Positions 13,231 to 25,063 of a stretch of DNA of 64,000 bases are shown piece by piece (within the stretch, counting starts at the first letter, position 1; the number at the start of each line of letters is the position of its first letter). Source of the DNA: Paraphysomonas bandaiensis (Eukaryota > Chrysophyceae); contig CBFFRP010000414.1 of NCBI GenBank assembly GCA_965644295.1, positions 1-64,000 of the forward strand, written 5' to 3'. Position numbers and translations under genes: made by a program. Under the pieces are notes generated by a model. The model was not told the origin of the DNA and made no database searches. It was given only the letters and a program-made list of their open reading frames with translations.

Positions 13231-15939
13231 ATGTTCATCTTCCTATCCCTCCTATCTCATCTCTATCTCTCGATAGCCTCTCCATTAGCTTTAACATGGG
13301 AAGAACGCTGTACTACTATAGCTATCGGTCCTATGGCTACAACAGACGGTTCAACGATGTGTACAGATACAATGGATTGTGCAGATTGTGATTGGCGGAT
13401 GGGAAAAGTTGAAGCACGTGATTGGCCAGAGGGGTCTATGCGCCCTATATATGGGGAGAGCAGTCAGTACCCGAGATATATACGTGAAGACAGAGGAACC
13501 ACATGGTCGATAGCTAATCTTGAGGATGATCCTGTGTTAAAGGTGACTGGGGATATTAGATCTTATATTTAATGTCATGACGGTGTAATTAGAGTGAATG
13601 GGTGGATAACCAAACCCCAATTATAGGATATATTCCTCAAGTGCCCCACACATATGCATTATTGGAGGGCTTATATGGATACATGAACGAGCATCAAGTG
13701 TCTATGGGAGAGTCCACCTGTGCAGCGAAGCTCTTTGCAGGGCCAGTAGGATGGCAAGACGGAAAAGCCCTCTTGAATATCGGCGAACTTATGCAAATAG
13801 GCCTCGAGAGAGGACGCACTGCGAGAGAGGCCATTCAGGTGTACAATTGATCTGTGATAGTAGTGGTGTAGTCGAAATAGGAGCACATAGCTAATATATA
13901 TACTGGTTTGCAGATCATGGGAGATGTGGCAATGGAGTACGGATTTTACGGTGAATCATATGACCCTGTGCAGTATGGTGCTGCATACGTAATGGGAGAA
14001 GCTGGGGAAGGCTTAACTGTGATCGACCCAACGGAAGCATGGATATTCCACATCTTGCCTGACGACACCGGCACCAAGGCCGTGTGGGTGGCTCAACGTG
14101 TACCAGATGACCATATAGCTGTCATTGCTAACACTTTCGTGATTCGTGACGTAGATCCCGATTCTCCTGACTTTATGTACTCGGATAATATTTTCGAAGT
14201 TGCAGAAAGGCAAGGATTTTGGAATTCCAATGATGGGAAACCCTTAGATTTTAAATTGACGTACGCACCCCAAAGATACCATCCTGAATATAGCAATAAC
14301 CGCCAATGGAGAGTATTTTCATTGGCTAATCCGTCAGCAATGCTGAGCATTGAGACTAATGCCAATGCGGACGACTATCCAGTAACAATGCAAGTCGATC
14401 ATAAGATTTCACTAGAAGAAATGATATCATACCAGAGAGATGTGTACCAAGGTATTTACACTACTGTTGAGGTGTATGCCTGTGTATGCCTGCATGATAG
14501 CGGAAATTTGAGTATTTTTTACTATTCGTGTATGTAAGAGGGTAATTTTCCTCAGGCACAGAATTGGATCTCACGACCGGGCTTGCTGCAGGGCCCTATG
14601 GGGATCCGAACAGATACCAAAATAATGGCTGGGGAAATATGACAATTTGGGATACCTTGGATGGTACATTTCCTAGGGCAATTTCGATATTCAGGTGTAG
14701 TGACGATGAATGTATTTGGCTCACCAAATTCTGCATTAAGTGCTGTTCATATTGTTCTATTTTACTTGCCAACCGCTGGAAGCTAATTCTCTGATTTGTA
14801 GAACTTCTACTTCAATCGTTGCTCAAGCTCGTGCTTACGTTCCGAATGAATTGGGACTAGTTTGGGTTTCCCAATATGAGCCTGATGTCGCACCATATGT
14901 ACCAATGTATGTCGCTACTGCTGGGGTATCATCTCACTGGTCTTCTGGATCAATGCATGTAAGTACCGTATGTTAGGACTATAGTACATGGACTGTATCA
15001 TATATTAAAAATTGCTGTGTGCTAATTGTAAAGGGTCGTGATGATGTAGTACTCACATTTATTGTTAAATATTACAGAAGTACGATATTGAAGTGGCGTG
15101 GTGGAACTTCTGTGTAGTTGGAAACTACGTGGCGAGATACTACCACTTTGCCATTGAAAGTGTTCGTGAATTGCAGCAAAAAGTTCATGGAAAATTATCT
15201 GCAGATTTAGTCGATATGGAGACCCGTTTGCTTCATGAATTGAAAGGAAACAGCACTGAAGGTATGAATGTGTAATATTCAGCGCAGTTCGAATTGCTAA
15301 ACTTTTCCCCAAGGCACGAAACTGAGTGTCGTAGATACTCTTACTCAATTCACCATTGGAGCTGGTGACTATGCCTCGAATGCTTGGAAAGAATTGTTTC
15401 CTTATCTTCTTGCAACATATCGTGATGGATATGTTGTGACGAATAAAGAACAAAGTGCAAGTGTAAAATTGACCGCAAGTAAGTTGTCCATTCCGAATAT
15501 CGCATAGATGATGGCATTGAATTACTATGCACTTTGGCTACTGATATATATATATTTTTGTTTTGGAATTCGCATTACATAAAGTATTGTTGAGTTATCA
15601 CTGTTCGCAGTACGCATTAAGCGCTGCACCTTATCCATCATGTTTTAAAATGTACCTCATCTTGACTATTCTACAGTGTTTTATCCACGTTGGTGGCTAG
15701 AAGCGGTCGGGTACTTTGAGCACCCTGGAAATTCTGACCCCGCGGCTATCCTTTTTACTCCGAATCCCTACGCGATACACACTAGTACTAACTCCGTCAC
15801 CTTTACTACGTTACTGATGTCTGTCACATTCTCCGCGTTTATATTTTCTGCGGCTGGGTTCGCGATAGCAAAAAGGAAGTATAACCGTCATGGGTACAGT
15901 AGCATTGATCAGAACATCATAACGGAAATTAATTTGTAG
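13231..15939 (+). CDS. Secreted/membrane C69-family peptidase (dipeptidase type), 667 aa
   Basis: Eight exons join in phase: 13231-13542, 13593-13838, 13914-14451, 14556-14694, 14802-14958, 15078-15261, 15314-15478 and 15677-15939. Residues 1-20 are a hydrophobic signal peptide. C27, in E-R-C-T-T-I-A-I-G, would be the N-terminal nucleophile of the Ntn-hydrolase fold after processing. D-G-S-T-M then follows, with the conserved P-Q-V-P-H-T-Y-A, M-N-E-H-Q-V and G-E-S-T-C blocks of peptidase family C69. A W-D-T-L-D-G-T-F-P-R-A-like segment lies further on. Near the C-terminus a single membrane helix (T-L-L-M-S-V-T-F-S-A-F-I-F-S-A-A-G-F) is followed by a basic tail (K-R-K-Y), suggesting a type I protein with the enzyme in the lumen or outside. 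Introns are 50-198 bp. Substrate unknown; family members cleave dipeptides. Confidence 0.85.
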
Positions 15940-16177
15940 GGTTAATTAATTTGAGCTTCTAAAGCTTAGTCGTATTACACGTGAAAATATTTTAATGGCG
16001 TAATATATAATATTCACAATCTTTCCCAATACTTTGCTACATACAGAAATCTTTGTATTCCATGGAGATTACGTTGGTTAAGATTGCACACTCTGTACAA
16101 TTAACTTAGTAGCAATATGTAAGTGTTGCGAAAGCAAAGGCGGGAGCAATTACCCTTTCATCATGAATTGTACGGTT
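15940..16177. other. 3' flank of the C69 gene
   Basis: No coding signal seen. It leads directly to the hAT element's target duplication at 16178. Confidence 0.4.
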
Positions 16178-16185
16178 GTACATAT

Positions 16186-16922
16186 CAGGGCTGTGTAACA
16201 ATTAATTGCAATTTAATTGTGCCAATTATTGTCTGATTAACTTAGTTACTCATTGCAAACACGTATAGCATCTTCAACCGTATGATGATATAATTGATAG
16301 AGTATGATATTTACATGGTCAAAACTTAAATATCAGGTTTTCGTCTGATTATCCTGATTATAAAACAGTAAAAATCCCTGATCATCCATGTCCATACCGC
16401 TGCACATCCAGTTCGTAGTGAACACCAACCCTGCAGTGTCCTGTAAGGCATCCAGGATCGGAAGAACATAATTACCACACTACATAATATATATAGATAT
16501 ATATCTTCAACTAGAGGGGTATTGAGCATTACATATACACTATTCGATTAGGGTTAGATCGAGCTAAACTAAGTTTTGTAGCTCAAAGTCAAGAGGAAAG
16601 ACACATAGTCGACGGTTCAAAAAATCAGTACCTTTCTTAAAGAAAACGTTATAATGAGAGGCCAACCTTCCCACTATTGTAATAGCCATTGTAATAGCCA
16701 TTAAGGAAAAAAAATGGCATTCGTCCTTAATGTTTTGCAACTTCTAATTATAATATTATGCGCTCTTATACTATATATATATAGATAATAATTGCCAATT
16801 AATGGCTATTTAATTGCAACCTTACAGCGAGCAATTATAATTGCAATTATTACGTATATGGTCCATGCAATTTAATTGCAATTACAATTCATTGCAATTC
16901 AATTAATTGTTACGCAGCCCTG
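16186..16922. mobile_element. Non-autonomous hAT-like element, 737 bp
   Basis: The left end is CAGGGCTGTGTAACAATTAA. The right end is its inverted copy, finishing in GTTACGCAGCCCTG. The 8-bp flanks are GTACATAT (16178-16185) and GTACGTAT (16923-16930), a 7/8 match, which is the target-site length expected of hAT elements. The inside is very AT-rich, holds ATTGCAATTA-type repeats near both ends, and has no transposase. A MITE-like derivative mobilised by an enzyme elsewhere is the likely explanation. Confidence 0.82.
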
Positions 16923-17018
16923 GTACGTATAGAATATTGACTAGTGTACATCTGTACATCTACTACGATTCATATACATGAGCAATGAGCACGGTTCGTA
17001 CGTTTGTACAGTTCCTTA

Positions 17019-17600
17019 CAGGCCAGTCAACAATGTATTGCAAGCAACAATAAATAATAATATTTTCAAGACCAGTAAAAATTAATAAATATGTTGCAAT
17101 ATATTGCATTATATTGATATATATTGGGCGCTACGAAGAAGAAATTAGCTCGATCAGTAGTAAGTAGTTAGTAGAGGTTACAACATAATGGTGAAAACCC
17201 AATAACAATGCAGCAACTAGCACTCTACGAGTTCCAACTCTTCGTCACTGTCGTCCTCATTCTTATAATCCGACAGTCCATCATCGATGACCTGTTGCAC
17301 TGTCTTTGTGGTCTACAAGTGCTTATGGAAGCGAAGGAACAGCAGCGGTTCGAGGTGTCGTAGGGGTCATTCCTTTTCGCAAGTGTGCCATGATGATCTT
17401 TACTCTGCTGAACAAAAACGCTCCACAACGTTAGTGTTGTACTGAATATGTGCTTGGTTGATCGATACTGGCTGTCAAGCTGTTGTCGTAATCCATGGAA
17501 GCTCTGTGGCTTGGTAGCTCTAAAGAACTTCCTTATCCCTGACACTATGAATCGCCATACAGCATCATAGAATTTAGAACTCGCCAATGTATACCATTTG
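17019..17600 (-). pseudogene. hAT transposase 3' end (fragment 2), broken
   Basis: Read on the minus strand, pieces in shifting frames give N-V-V-E-R-F-C-S and I-I-M-A-H-L-R-K-G-M-T-P-T-T. These resemble the hAT dimerisation (hATC) region, which usually ends with a conserved E-R-x-F-S and a leucine-rich stretch. The acidic tail V-I-D-D-G-L-S-D-Y-K then follows, as in the fragment at 340-584. Frame changes and an early stop show it is dead. The downstream part to CAGGCCAGT at 17019 corresponds to the transposon's 3' non-coding end. The 5' part is absent. Confidence 0.6.
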
Positions 17601-18163
17601 TTCTGTGCTAATAATAAGAACCGACTACCTCCGAACGAACCATAGCGAGCCTAGGGTTATACGCTTAACATAGTTATCATTCATATAAACATATACGAAA
17701 GCTGAGAAACATTCATTACTTAGAATTCAAATAACTGTATTACAGTTTTTTGTAGTCCGCATCAGACGAGTGATGTTATTAGACTTTGTAATACTATACG
17801 AATTCTCTAGATCTCCCAACAATGTTTTATTATGTAGCACTTAGGCACTAACCACAAAAAAAAGTGTTTCAAAACCATTTAATTAAGCATTGATGTATAT
17901 ATCCCGCTTATCTTATTGCTGTGTTGTAAATTCATAAGATATACCAACACAATAGACAGATGTATACGTATGGCATGGAAATGTCTCTATCACACGAAAA
18001 TCAAAATAGTAAGCGAAGTGCAAACGCCACAAGAAATTGTGTCTGTCAAAACAAACCACAAGTACACTAAGTAAAGCGTATGTATCTATATCACTCATCT
18101 ACACTAGAATGAATCGTCTACAAAACTGAATTTCTCAACATAGTATCATGGTCCAACAACAAC
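17601..18163. other. Intergenic, nothing recognised
   Basis: AT-rich DNA between the hAT relic and the ABCF gene stop codon. No reading frame, repeat or RNA gene that I recognise; it probably holds the ABCF 3' UTR. Confidence 0.4.
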
Positions 18164-20222
18164 TTACGACTTTTTGTAACCGTGTTGCTTCTTCAGGGAT
18201 GCTTTATATGCCCTAATATCGCCGTCAAAAACTTTTAATCCATTGTCAACTACCCAGATTTCTTCAGCGACTTGTGTAAGTAATCTAAAATCGTGCGATA
18301 TCACCACCACGCCGCCATTGAAATTATTTATCGCCTCTGCCATACTGTCGATGAGCTCCATATCAGCCGCGTTAGTGGGCTCGTCGAGAAGTAATAAGTG
18401 GGGGTTGTGCAAGGCAATATCACAGAACACTAAACGGGTTTTTAGACCGTCACTGAGATTCTTTATCGGCTGCATGTGATAGTCAGAGGGTATACCATAG
18501 GTCCCTACAACTGATCTCCACTCTTCAAGACGATTGGATGGATATCTTTTCTGGAACTTTTTAGAGATGTAGTCAACCGGAGATAGGTTCTCGTCAAGCA
18601 TTTCCGCAGAATGTTGGTGATACCTCCCAACAGACATCCCAGGGCGCATACTGATGGAGCCTTCACATGGTCCCATTTCACCGACAATCAACTTAAGAAG
18701 AGTCGATTTACCTATATGAGAGTATTAGAATTATAGTAAAGGCAGAGCACAGACGCATCAACAACATTGTATTTAACTCACCAGCTCCATTAGGTCCAAC
18801 TAGCACAATTCTAGAGGTTGGATGAATTCCAAAGCTCACATCTTCAAAGAGATAATCCTTCTTCAATCCCGAATATGAAAATGCGACTTCAGAGAAAGAA
18901 ATTAATGGTGGTGAAAGAACACCAGCATCAGCAAAGCGGAATCGAAATTTCGGCTCTTCATAAGGCATCTGAATTAGCCCTTCAGCCTCCATCTTATCTA
19001 GAATTTTCTGACGAGATTTTGCTTGACGGACGAGATTGGCGTAAGTACCGCATGATGCAATAAATGCCTTGATGTCGGCAATCTCCTGTTGCTGTTTCTT
19101 GTAGAGCTTCATAGTATTCGTATCTTGCTCTGTACGGGTCTGCACATACTGGTCATAATTACCAGACCAGTATCGCAGTTTCTGCTGTTGCATAACCATC
19201 ATGTCCGTACAGACGCCATTCAGGAAATCCTGGGAGTGAGAGATGACAACAAGGATCTTGGGATAAGTGGAAAGGTAATCCTCGAGCCACACACAAGCCT
19301 CGAGGTCCAACTGTACAAAGCATTTAGTAAATTACAACATAGGTTAATGTGAGGCTTACATGGTTAGTAGGCTCGTCTAACAAAAGAATAGAGGGTGCCA
19401 AAAACAGTGCCTTGGCGAGAGCGACTCTCATCCTCCATCCACCAGACATATCTTTCGTCTTCTTTTGAATATGAGCGCCACCCATACCCGGTTCCTCGGT
19501 CGCCTTGAAGCCAAGACCTACATAGAGGCACACATGCAAGTCAAACCCGGAAACGAAAACATACTGAAGTCGATAGTACTCATGTACAAAGACTTACCAA
19601 CTAAAATGGTAGATGCCCTGGTCTCGAAGGTGTCTGGGTCCAACTCATCTTGCCTATCATAGAGTTGGAGAAGCGTTTCTGACTCAGGTCCTTCTGATAC
19701 TAAAATTTCTTCGATCATGGCGTCAATCTTGGCTATTTCCTCTTGGGCAGAGTCAATGACATAAGCCAAAGCAGTTTGCTCCGACGGTTCAGCCTCATGA
19801 GACAGTAGATACACATCAAAGAGGTCAGGAATAGGAACTTCCCGTGCGGCCATGCATTTAAGAAAGGTACTCTTTCCGCAGCCATTACGGCCAATCAGAC
19901 CGTACCGACTACCGTGATTTAGCTCGATGGAAGTGTCTTCAACCAAATTTATTCCGTGCAGTGCAAGAGAAAAGGCAGATATTTTGATATCACGTGCTCT
20001 TGGCTCGCTAGTCAATATGCCCGTTGCAATACGACCTCCATCATCCTCTTCCACTTTTTTGGCCATGGCAGACATATCAAATACAGTCTCCTGTCCAGCC
20101 TGAACTAACTTTACCACATATATAACTCGATATCAAGTCACTCCTACCTCCGCCGCAGCTGCTGCTTTCTTGGCAGCCTTCTCTCTCACCTTCTTCTCCT
20201 TCTTCGGTCTATCCTTTGGCAT
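18164..20222 (-). CDS. ABCF2: ABCF-family ATPase (ABCF2/GCN20-like), 603 aa
   Basis: Five exons join in phase: 20222-20148, 20099-19598, 19517-19360, 19310-18782 and 18711-18164. There is no membrane segment, as expected for soluble ABCF proteins that act on ribosomes. The Lys/Ala-rich N-terminus precedes the first ABC domain, with Walker [10 protein letters not shown], signature M-S-G-G-W and Walker [10 protein letters not shown]. The linker is charged and coiled, and contains Y-D-Q-Y-V-Q-T-R. The second domain has Walker A G-P-N-G-A-G-K-S-T, split by the last intron. Its signature is L-S-D-G-L-K instead of L-S-G-G-Q, and its Walker B is L-L-L-D-E-P-T-N-A. The length is close to human ABCF2 (~620). 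The altered second signature is the only oddity. A role in translation or ribosome assembly is inferred from the family. Confidence 0.93.
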
Positions 20223-20870
20223 TATCAATAAGTTTTAAGTGTAACTAACTTTAAATATATGTCAGTCACTTATTATACTGCTGGTTTCTTGGAATTGATA
20301 GCCATGAAATCATTTGTTCAAATGAATGGATGAGCCTCATAACTGGCAAATGATTGGCTGATAATCTTACTGAAACGGTAAAATTTGTATGAATCAGATC
20401 GTCAATATCGATCGTCATTGTATCTGATTGGCTGATATTGATTATGAAGTGACCACATATGTGTACAGAATGTCCTCTTGCGTGGACGTATTCTTGTGGT
20501 TGTATTTTTGTGTGGACAGAAAAGGAGTAACAAAAATCTAGTTTTAAGGTATAGAAAGTGGGGATATTAGCAAGTCAATGAGTTAAAAAACTGGAATTTG
20601 GAAAAAGCAGATGTATGCCTGTACTGTACCCAGTCTGGGTTCTAATTTCCCTAGTTTCTATATAATTATTGATTAAAAATACAAAATTAGGATTTTATAT
20701 ATTCTATTCACTAGAAAACACGGAGATGCAGTCTACTCGTACATATATAGTCCGCGGCCTTATAAAAACACGTATAGAAACCAGCAGCAGGGTGACATAT
20801 AGGAGTATGTTGTGGCTGAGAGGGGCATTAAACAGTCCACTGCACACCTGTATATTAATCCATCAAATAT
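20223..20870. promoter_or_regulatory. Divergent upstream region between ABCF and AKR-like genes
   Basis: 648 bp between divergent starts. No clear core element. It contains several ATTGGCTGATA-like pieces (20350-20440) and a TGTACTGTAC sequence near 20620. A regulatory role is inferred from position only. Confidence 0.35.
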
Positions 20871-22550
20871 ATGCATACCATCAATTCAATTACATCATAT
20901 CATAACAGTCGAATGATATCATGCATAAGAACTCTCCGTCAGTGCAACAGGAATCGTATAAGTCAACCACAGCGCTCTATTACTTTAGGCAGAGCCTCAA
21001 CAGTTGGAACGAGATATTTCTTAACACAATCAAAGCTACAAATGCATCATAGATTGAAAGTATCAAATCTATATATTAATCCTGTTATTGTGAGCTCTCC
21101 GATGGGTGGAGCTCGTGTAGATAAGAGTGTAGAGGCACTGTATCATGGAGCTGTATTACAGAACCGTTCCAACTGTATATATGTCTATGCCAATAAAGAA
21201 GATGGAGTGTGGTCATCTCAATATGTGAAAGATATTGTTGAGGCTGGTGTTGATCGAGAAGGTTTAGTTACTGTAGCAGATATAGGGAAGGTTAGAACCA
21301 AAGATGACATATTAAGAACTCTTGAAGAGGCCTGGAAATTAACTGATCAAGAATATATTGATATAGCCATTATGGAGGTATCAAACACACTACTGTTACA
21401 CATAAATACGTTGTTTTGAGGATATCCCGTTGTGCTTGTTATATGTGGCTGTATATCAAAACTATACGACGACTATTGTATCTGAATAATATAGTGATGT
21501 ATCTGCATTCAGTTCGACGATCACTGGAAGAATGGATTTCATGGCGATTACCAAGGAAGCATGCAGCTTATGGAAGAATTATGTGAAAAACAAATATTGC
21601 ATGCATATGGGTTTTCTTTGTTTATCGAACCGTTCACTCAACATACTCCACCTGTCGGAGGGTAAGCATTGTTGGTAAAAAGTCATCGCTTGTCTAATAC
21701 GTATACTGTGTTCTAGACACTGGAAAAATGTGATGACCCCGATTCAATTGGAAAGTGAAATTCGGAATAATCTTCCTCACTGTGAGCTCGTTGTGTATCC
21801 GTTGTCTCCATCAATAGCGCTTTCCACGGCTACGTCTATGTTACCGCACAGCGCAGAACACACTGCCGAAGACCTTCCTCCGGCGGGTAAGAATGTTGCC
21901 TACTGGAACAACACTGTGCACTAATTATCATACATGCGACTTCTAATGTAGCGGAGGAGCCACGCAACTTTACTCGAGTTGCTGCTGAGCCGCTGTCTTG
22001 CTACCGTGGCCACGGGCCTAGTGAACCTACCTTTGTGGACAATGTGGAATCTTCCGGGGTGTCTCCTGAAGCATTTGCCAGTGCTCTGCGTGCAGAAGAT
22101 GAGCGAAATAAAGAACGAGGAATATTAGGCGAAGAGAGTGGAGCTATACTTGAAGGTGATCCGGTTGTTCCAATGTTTCATGAGGTTCTACCTGCGGATA
22201 TGAGTGCAACATTTTGTGAGATATTTGATAAAGCCTGCCCTGCATTACGTTCAACACCTAAACTTGAACATAAGGTTTTACGAATAGTGATGTCTTATGG
22301 ACATGAAGTAGTACTTATTGAGCCAGAAATGGCATCATTGTTAGGAAAGTTGCCTCTTAAGTCTGCAGATATAGTATCTGTTGATGACGTAGCCTCTATA
22401 TTTGGTGGTTTTATGATATCGGAAGAAGTTGACCAAGCATTGAGAGAGACTGATATAGAGCAGGTCGAAAAAATGCTACCTAGTGAAAGTGGCCAAGATG
22501 AAAAACTGCTACCCAGTCAAATTGGTCGAGATAATGACCCTAAGGTGTGA
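20871..22550 (+). CDS. Aldo/keto reductase-like TIM-barrel protein, probably mitochondrial, 474 aa
   Basis: Exons 20871-21377, 21513-21661, 21717-21886 and 21952-22550 join in phase. The N-terminus is rich in Arg, Ser and Thr without acids (R-T-L-R-Q-C-N-R-N-R-I-S) and looks like a mitochondrial presequence; an internal Met at 20916 is an alternative start. The middle resembles aldo/keto reductases: K-D-D-I-L-R-T-L-E-E-A-W-K-L at the helix before the sheet strand Y-I-D-I-A-I-M-E, then M-E-E-L-C-E-K-Q-I-L-H-A-Y-G-F-S. The usual catalytic D-Y-K-H set is not clearly kept: the His strand reads I-M-E-F-D-D-H-W. The C-terminal ~190 residues are acidic and unfamiliar. It may be a non-enzymatic or altered relative. 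The family assignment is tentative. Confidence 0.55.
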
Positions 22551-23149
22551 TATTTGTAGTCACTTTTGTAATGGAAATAATATTCGTAGTTGAATGTTTC
22601 GGTGGCCACTATTGGCCCAGGCTTTGACGTATTGGTAGAACTAAGAGTGTAATTGCACTAGAATCACGTTTTCTTTATGACTCGATCAGAAGTATAGGTG
22701 ACTACAACAAGATGTTAATGGTAAGATACATAAGCTCTGATACTAGTTTAAATTCAACATCGAACGATACATATGCATGTTGAGTTTTGCTGCTTGAGAG
22801 CAATTGAAAGCTGTAGTTCTAATGCATTTGAATTATGACCGTTACTACTTGAAGAATACAGTATTACATAAACTATTGAGATAGTAGAAATTAGAAATAA
22901 TAGTAGTGAAAAGGAAATAGACTCATGTCTATATAAGATCGTAGGAAAAAGATTGGTAGTTGGGTATAAATCAATAAACTATTAATAGAGATTGATCATA
23001 ATTTATAATTAAAGCATTCACCAGGTCGGTATTACCTCGAAAATTTTTTACACTGAATTCTACTATTAAACCTTGTGAAAATTGTTGTGTGCTTTTGTCA
23101 CGATAATTTGGGTTCAAATTTTCTTCCTGTTTCTAACTGCTTATACTGC

Positions 23150-23730
23150 GCTAGTATTGGCGCTTAACTCTGATATAGCAGTAGTGAGTGTGTTATTTTC
23201 TCGAATAGCGATTAAATGTAGAACTAATTTAGTATTGCTTAAATCTGATACCCTATTCTTTAGCGCTACTTGTGCGTCACTGAAAGCACCGAGGTGCAAC
23301 CGCTTTCGCTCTCTGTCCTTAAGGTGAACTACCTGGGATGCTTGACTTCATTAGTAGGCAGCCCAATACCCAATACCCCGGATGCCCTAGAGTGAGGTAG
23401 ACTAATTCTCGGATGCCGGTTTATTCGTCGGGGACCAAAGACGTCTACTCAAGTGACACTAATTAGTGTCCCTTGTACCACACAAGCATGGGGCTATGAG
23501 TGTGTAGAGCAATACCTGCTGGTGGCTATATATATATATGCGACTCACGTTACCTTCTCGGAGAAATATCCCCAGTACTTATACCCCAAAACACTACGAG
23601 AAGGTGCGAGTCCGACTTTGTTGAAGGAACGCTAAGTTAAGCACTAAGTTGACTGTAAAATATCAGAGTTAAGCACTAGTCGGATAAATTGCAATGCTAA
23701 ATTAGTTCTAACTCCTGAACGCATTTTGAT
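23150..23730 (-). repeat. Copy A of the GTCGGACTCGCACC dispersed repeat, with inverted flanks
   Basis: The core at 23331-23640 is the reverse complement of the repeats at 49.7, 51.4, 61.4 and 62.8 kb. It is flanked by AACTCTGATA / TATCAGAGTT and TAATTTAGTATTG / CAATGCTAAATTA in inverted orientation (near 23165-23215 and 23655-23705), suggesting it moved as a unit with these ends. The frame H-V-T-F-S-E-K-Y ... G-A-S-P-T-L-L-K is shared with other copies. Degenerate. Confidence 0.6.
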
Positions 23731-24054
23731 AAGAATAAGGCATTCACTGCTTGTCATAGCAAAAACTTTCGGTTAAAACAGAATAGCTACTCATGTTATC
23801 GAAGCAACATGCGACATGCATTCCGACATATTATGACTAACACACAGTATTGTATCTCGACTTTTGTTTGTGTAGTAATATAACCTTCTTGATAAAATTG
23901 TAATCAATTTTTTCATCATACCGCGCACCGTAGGTTTTAAAAAATATCTAATTCTCCCGTTCCAGCGCTATAATATTATAAAAAACGAATGTTTTGAGGT
24001 GTTGTTAAATTATACTTGTAATATCACAAGCTTGTTGAAGCCTATCGCTCTAGG

Positions 24055-24400
24055 AGCTATCCTGTATTCTATGTAGCAATGAAATGAGGAATATACAGGA
24101 CTATACTATAGGAGTAGCTACTAAAAGTATACAAAAACCTGAAAATATAGTAGCATTTAAAGATGCAATTTGTAGAACAAAATGTTAGTGTTGGTGATTG
24201 ATGTGTCTCTACGTCTCTACGTCTCTACAATCATATTGCTACATCAACATAATTTCACTATATCTCTCTTAACGTAATTCAGTCAGTACTACGCTACTAC
24301 TAGTACATTTTAGTATTTAATAGCTACCCCTATATTGCAGTCCTGTAGGTTCTGTATTTCATTGCCACATAGAATACTGTATATTGAAAGTCTTGTTATA
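24055..24400. repeat. Foldback (inverted) repeat
   Basis: An arm near 24060-24145 (TGTATTCTATGTAGCAATGA, CAGGACT, ATAGGAGTAGCTA) pairs with the reverse complement near 24300-24385. The loop is about 150 bp and the arms are clearly diverged. It could be a MITE or a simple palindromic insertion. Not coding. Confidence 0.55.
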
Positions 24401-24429
24401 TAGCAATAGCCGTTAAAAACTTGTACCAA

Positions 24430-24700
24430 TATAGTGGCTAGTTGAATGCTAGACATACTAGTTAGACCTCTACCCATAACTAATCAGCACGAATTCTATT
24501 ATCCTACTAATGTGCGTCGCCGCAAGCACCAAGGTGCGACCCATAGAATACTGGATGGTGGATGGCTACTAGCGATAGACTTGTACGCACGTAGCACGAA
24601 GGAGTTAGTTGTAGGATCTAGCTTGACCAGTCTTCATCTAACTACTCATCTGGTTTCGGTTTTTAACGTCTACTGCTAATAATAAGACTTTCATATATTT
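24430..24700 (-). repeat. Fragment related to the 50.0-50.2 kb repeat
   Basis: The region around 24440-24545 (TTGAATGCTAGACA, TAGTTAGACCTCTACC, GCGTCGCCGCAAGCACCAAG) matches the reverse complement of 50035-50180. Only the end part of the dispersed repeat family is present. Confidence 0.5.
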
Positions 24701-25063
24701 GTAGTTTAATGTTTCATAGAGGTTTATGATTTTCAAGGTCCTTCGAGCTAGCTCTAGCAACCATTTTAAAGATAAACAGATTCCTGTCTATAATGAACGT
24801 ACTGGTTTATTATTCTAAAAAAGTGTCCGTGTTTTGTGTTGGAACAAAGTCTGAAGAAAAATATATCAATAATCCAATAATATTACAACTGTAACTGATT
24901 AATAGAGGAAGAGACCTCTATCATTTATCTATTTCGCAATCAGGTACATAACCACACATTACACATTATAGTGTAAAACCATAGACACACGTTAAAGCTG
25001 GCAGTCACGCAAACGAATTCTGACATAAGCAAATAGTTGCAGCTTGTGTTTCGGAACGCATAC

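Larger units (their letters stand above)
22551..25063. other. Intergenic region filled with repeats
   Basis: 2.5 kb without a gene. It holds one reverse-oriented copy of the dispersed repeat (23150-23730), a foldback repeat (24055-24400) and a short related fragment (24430-24700), each listed separately. The other sequence is AT-rich and unrecognised. Confidence 0.5.
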
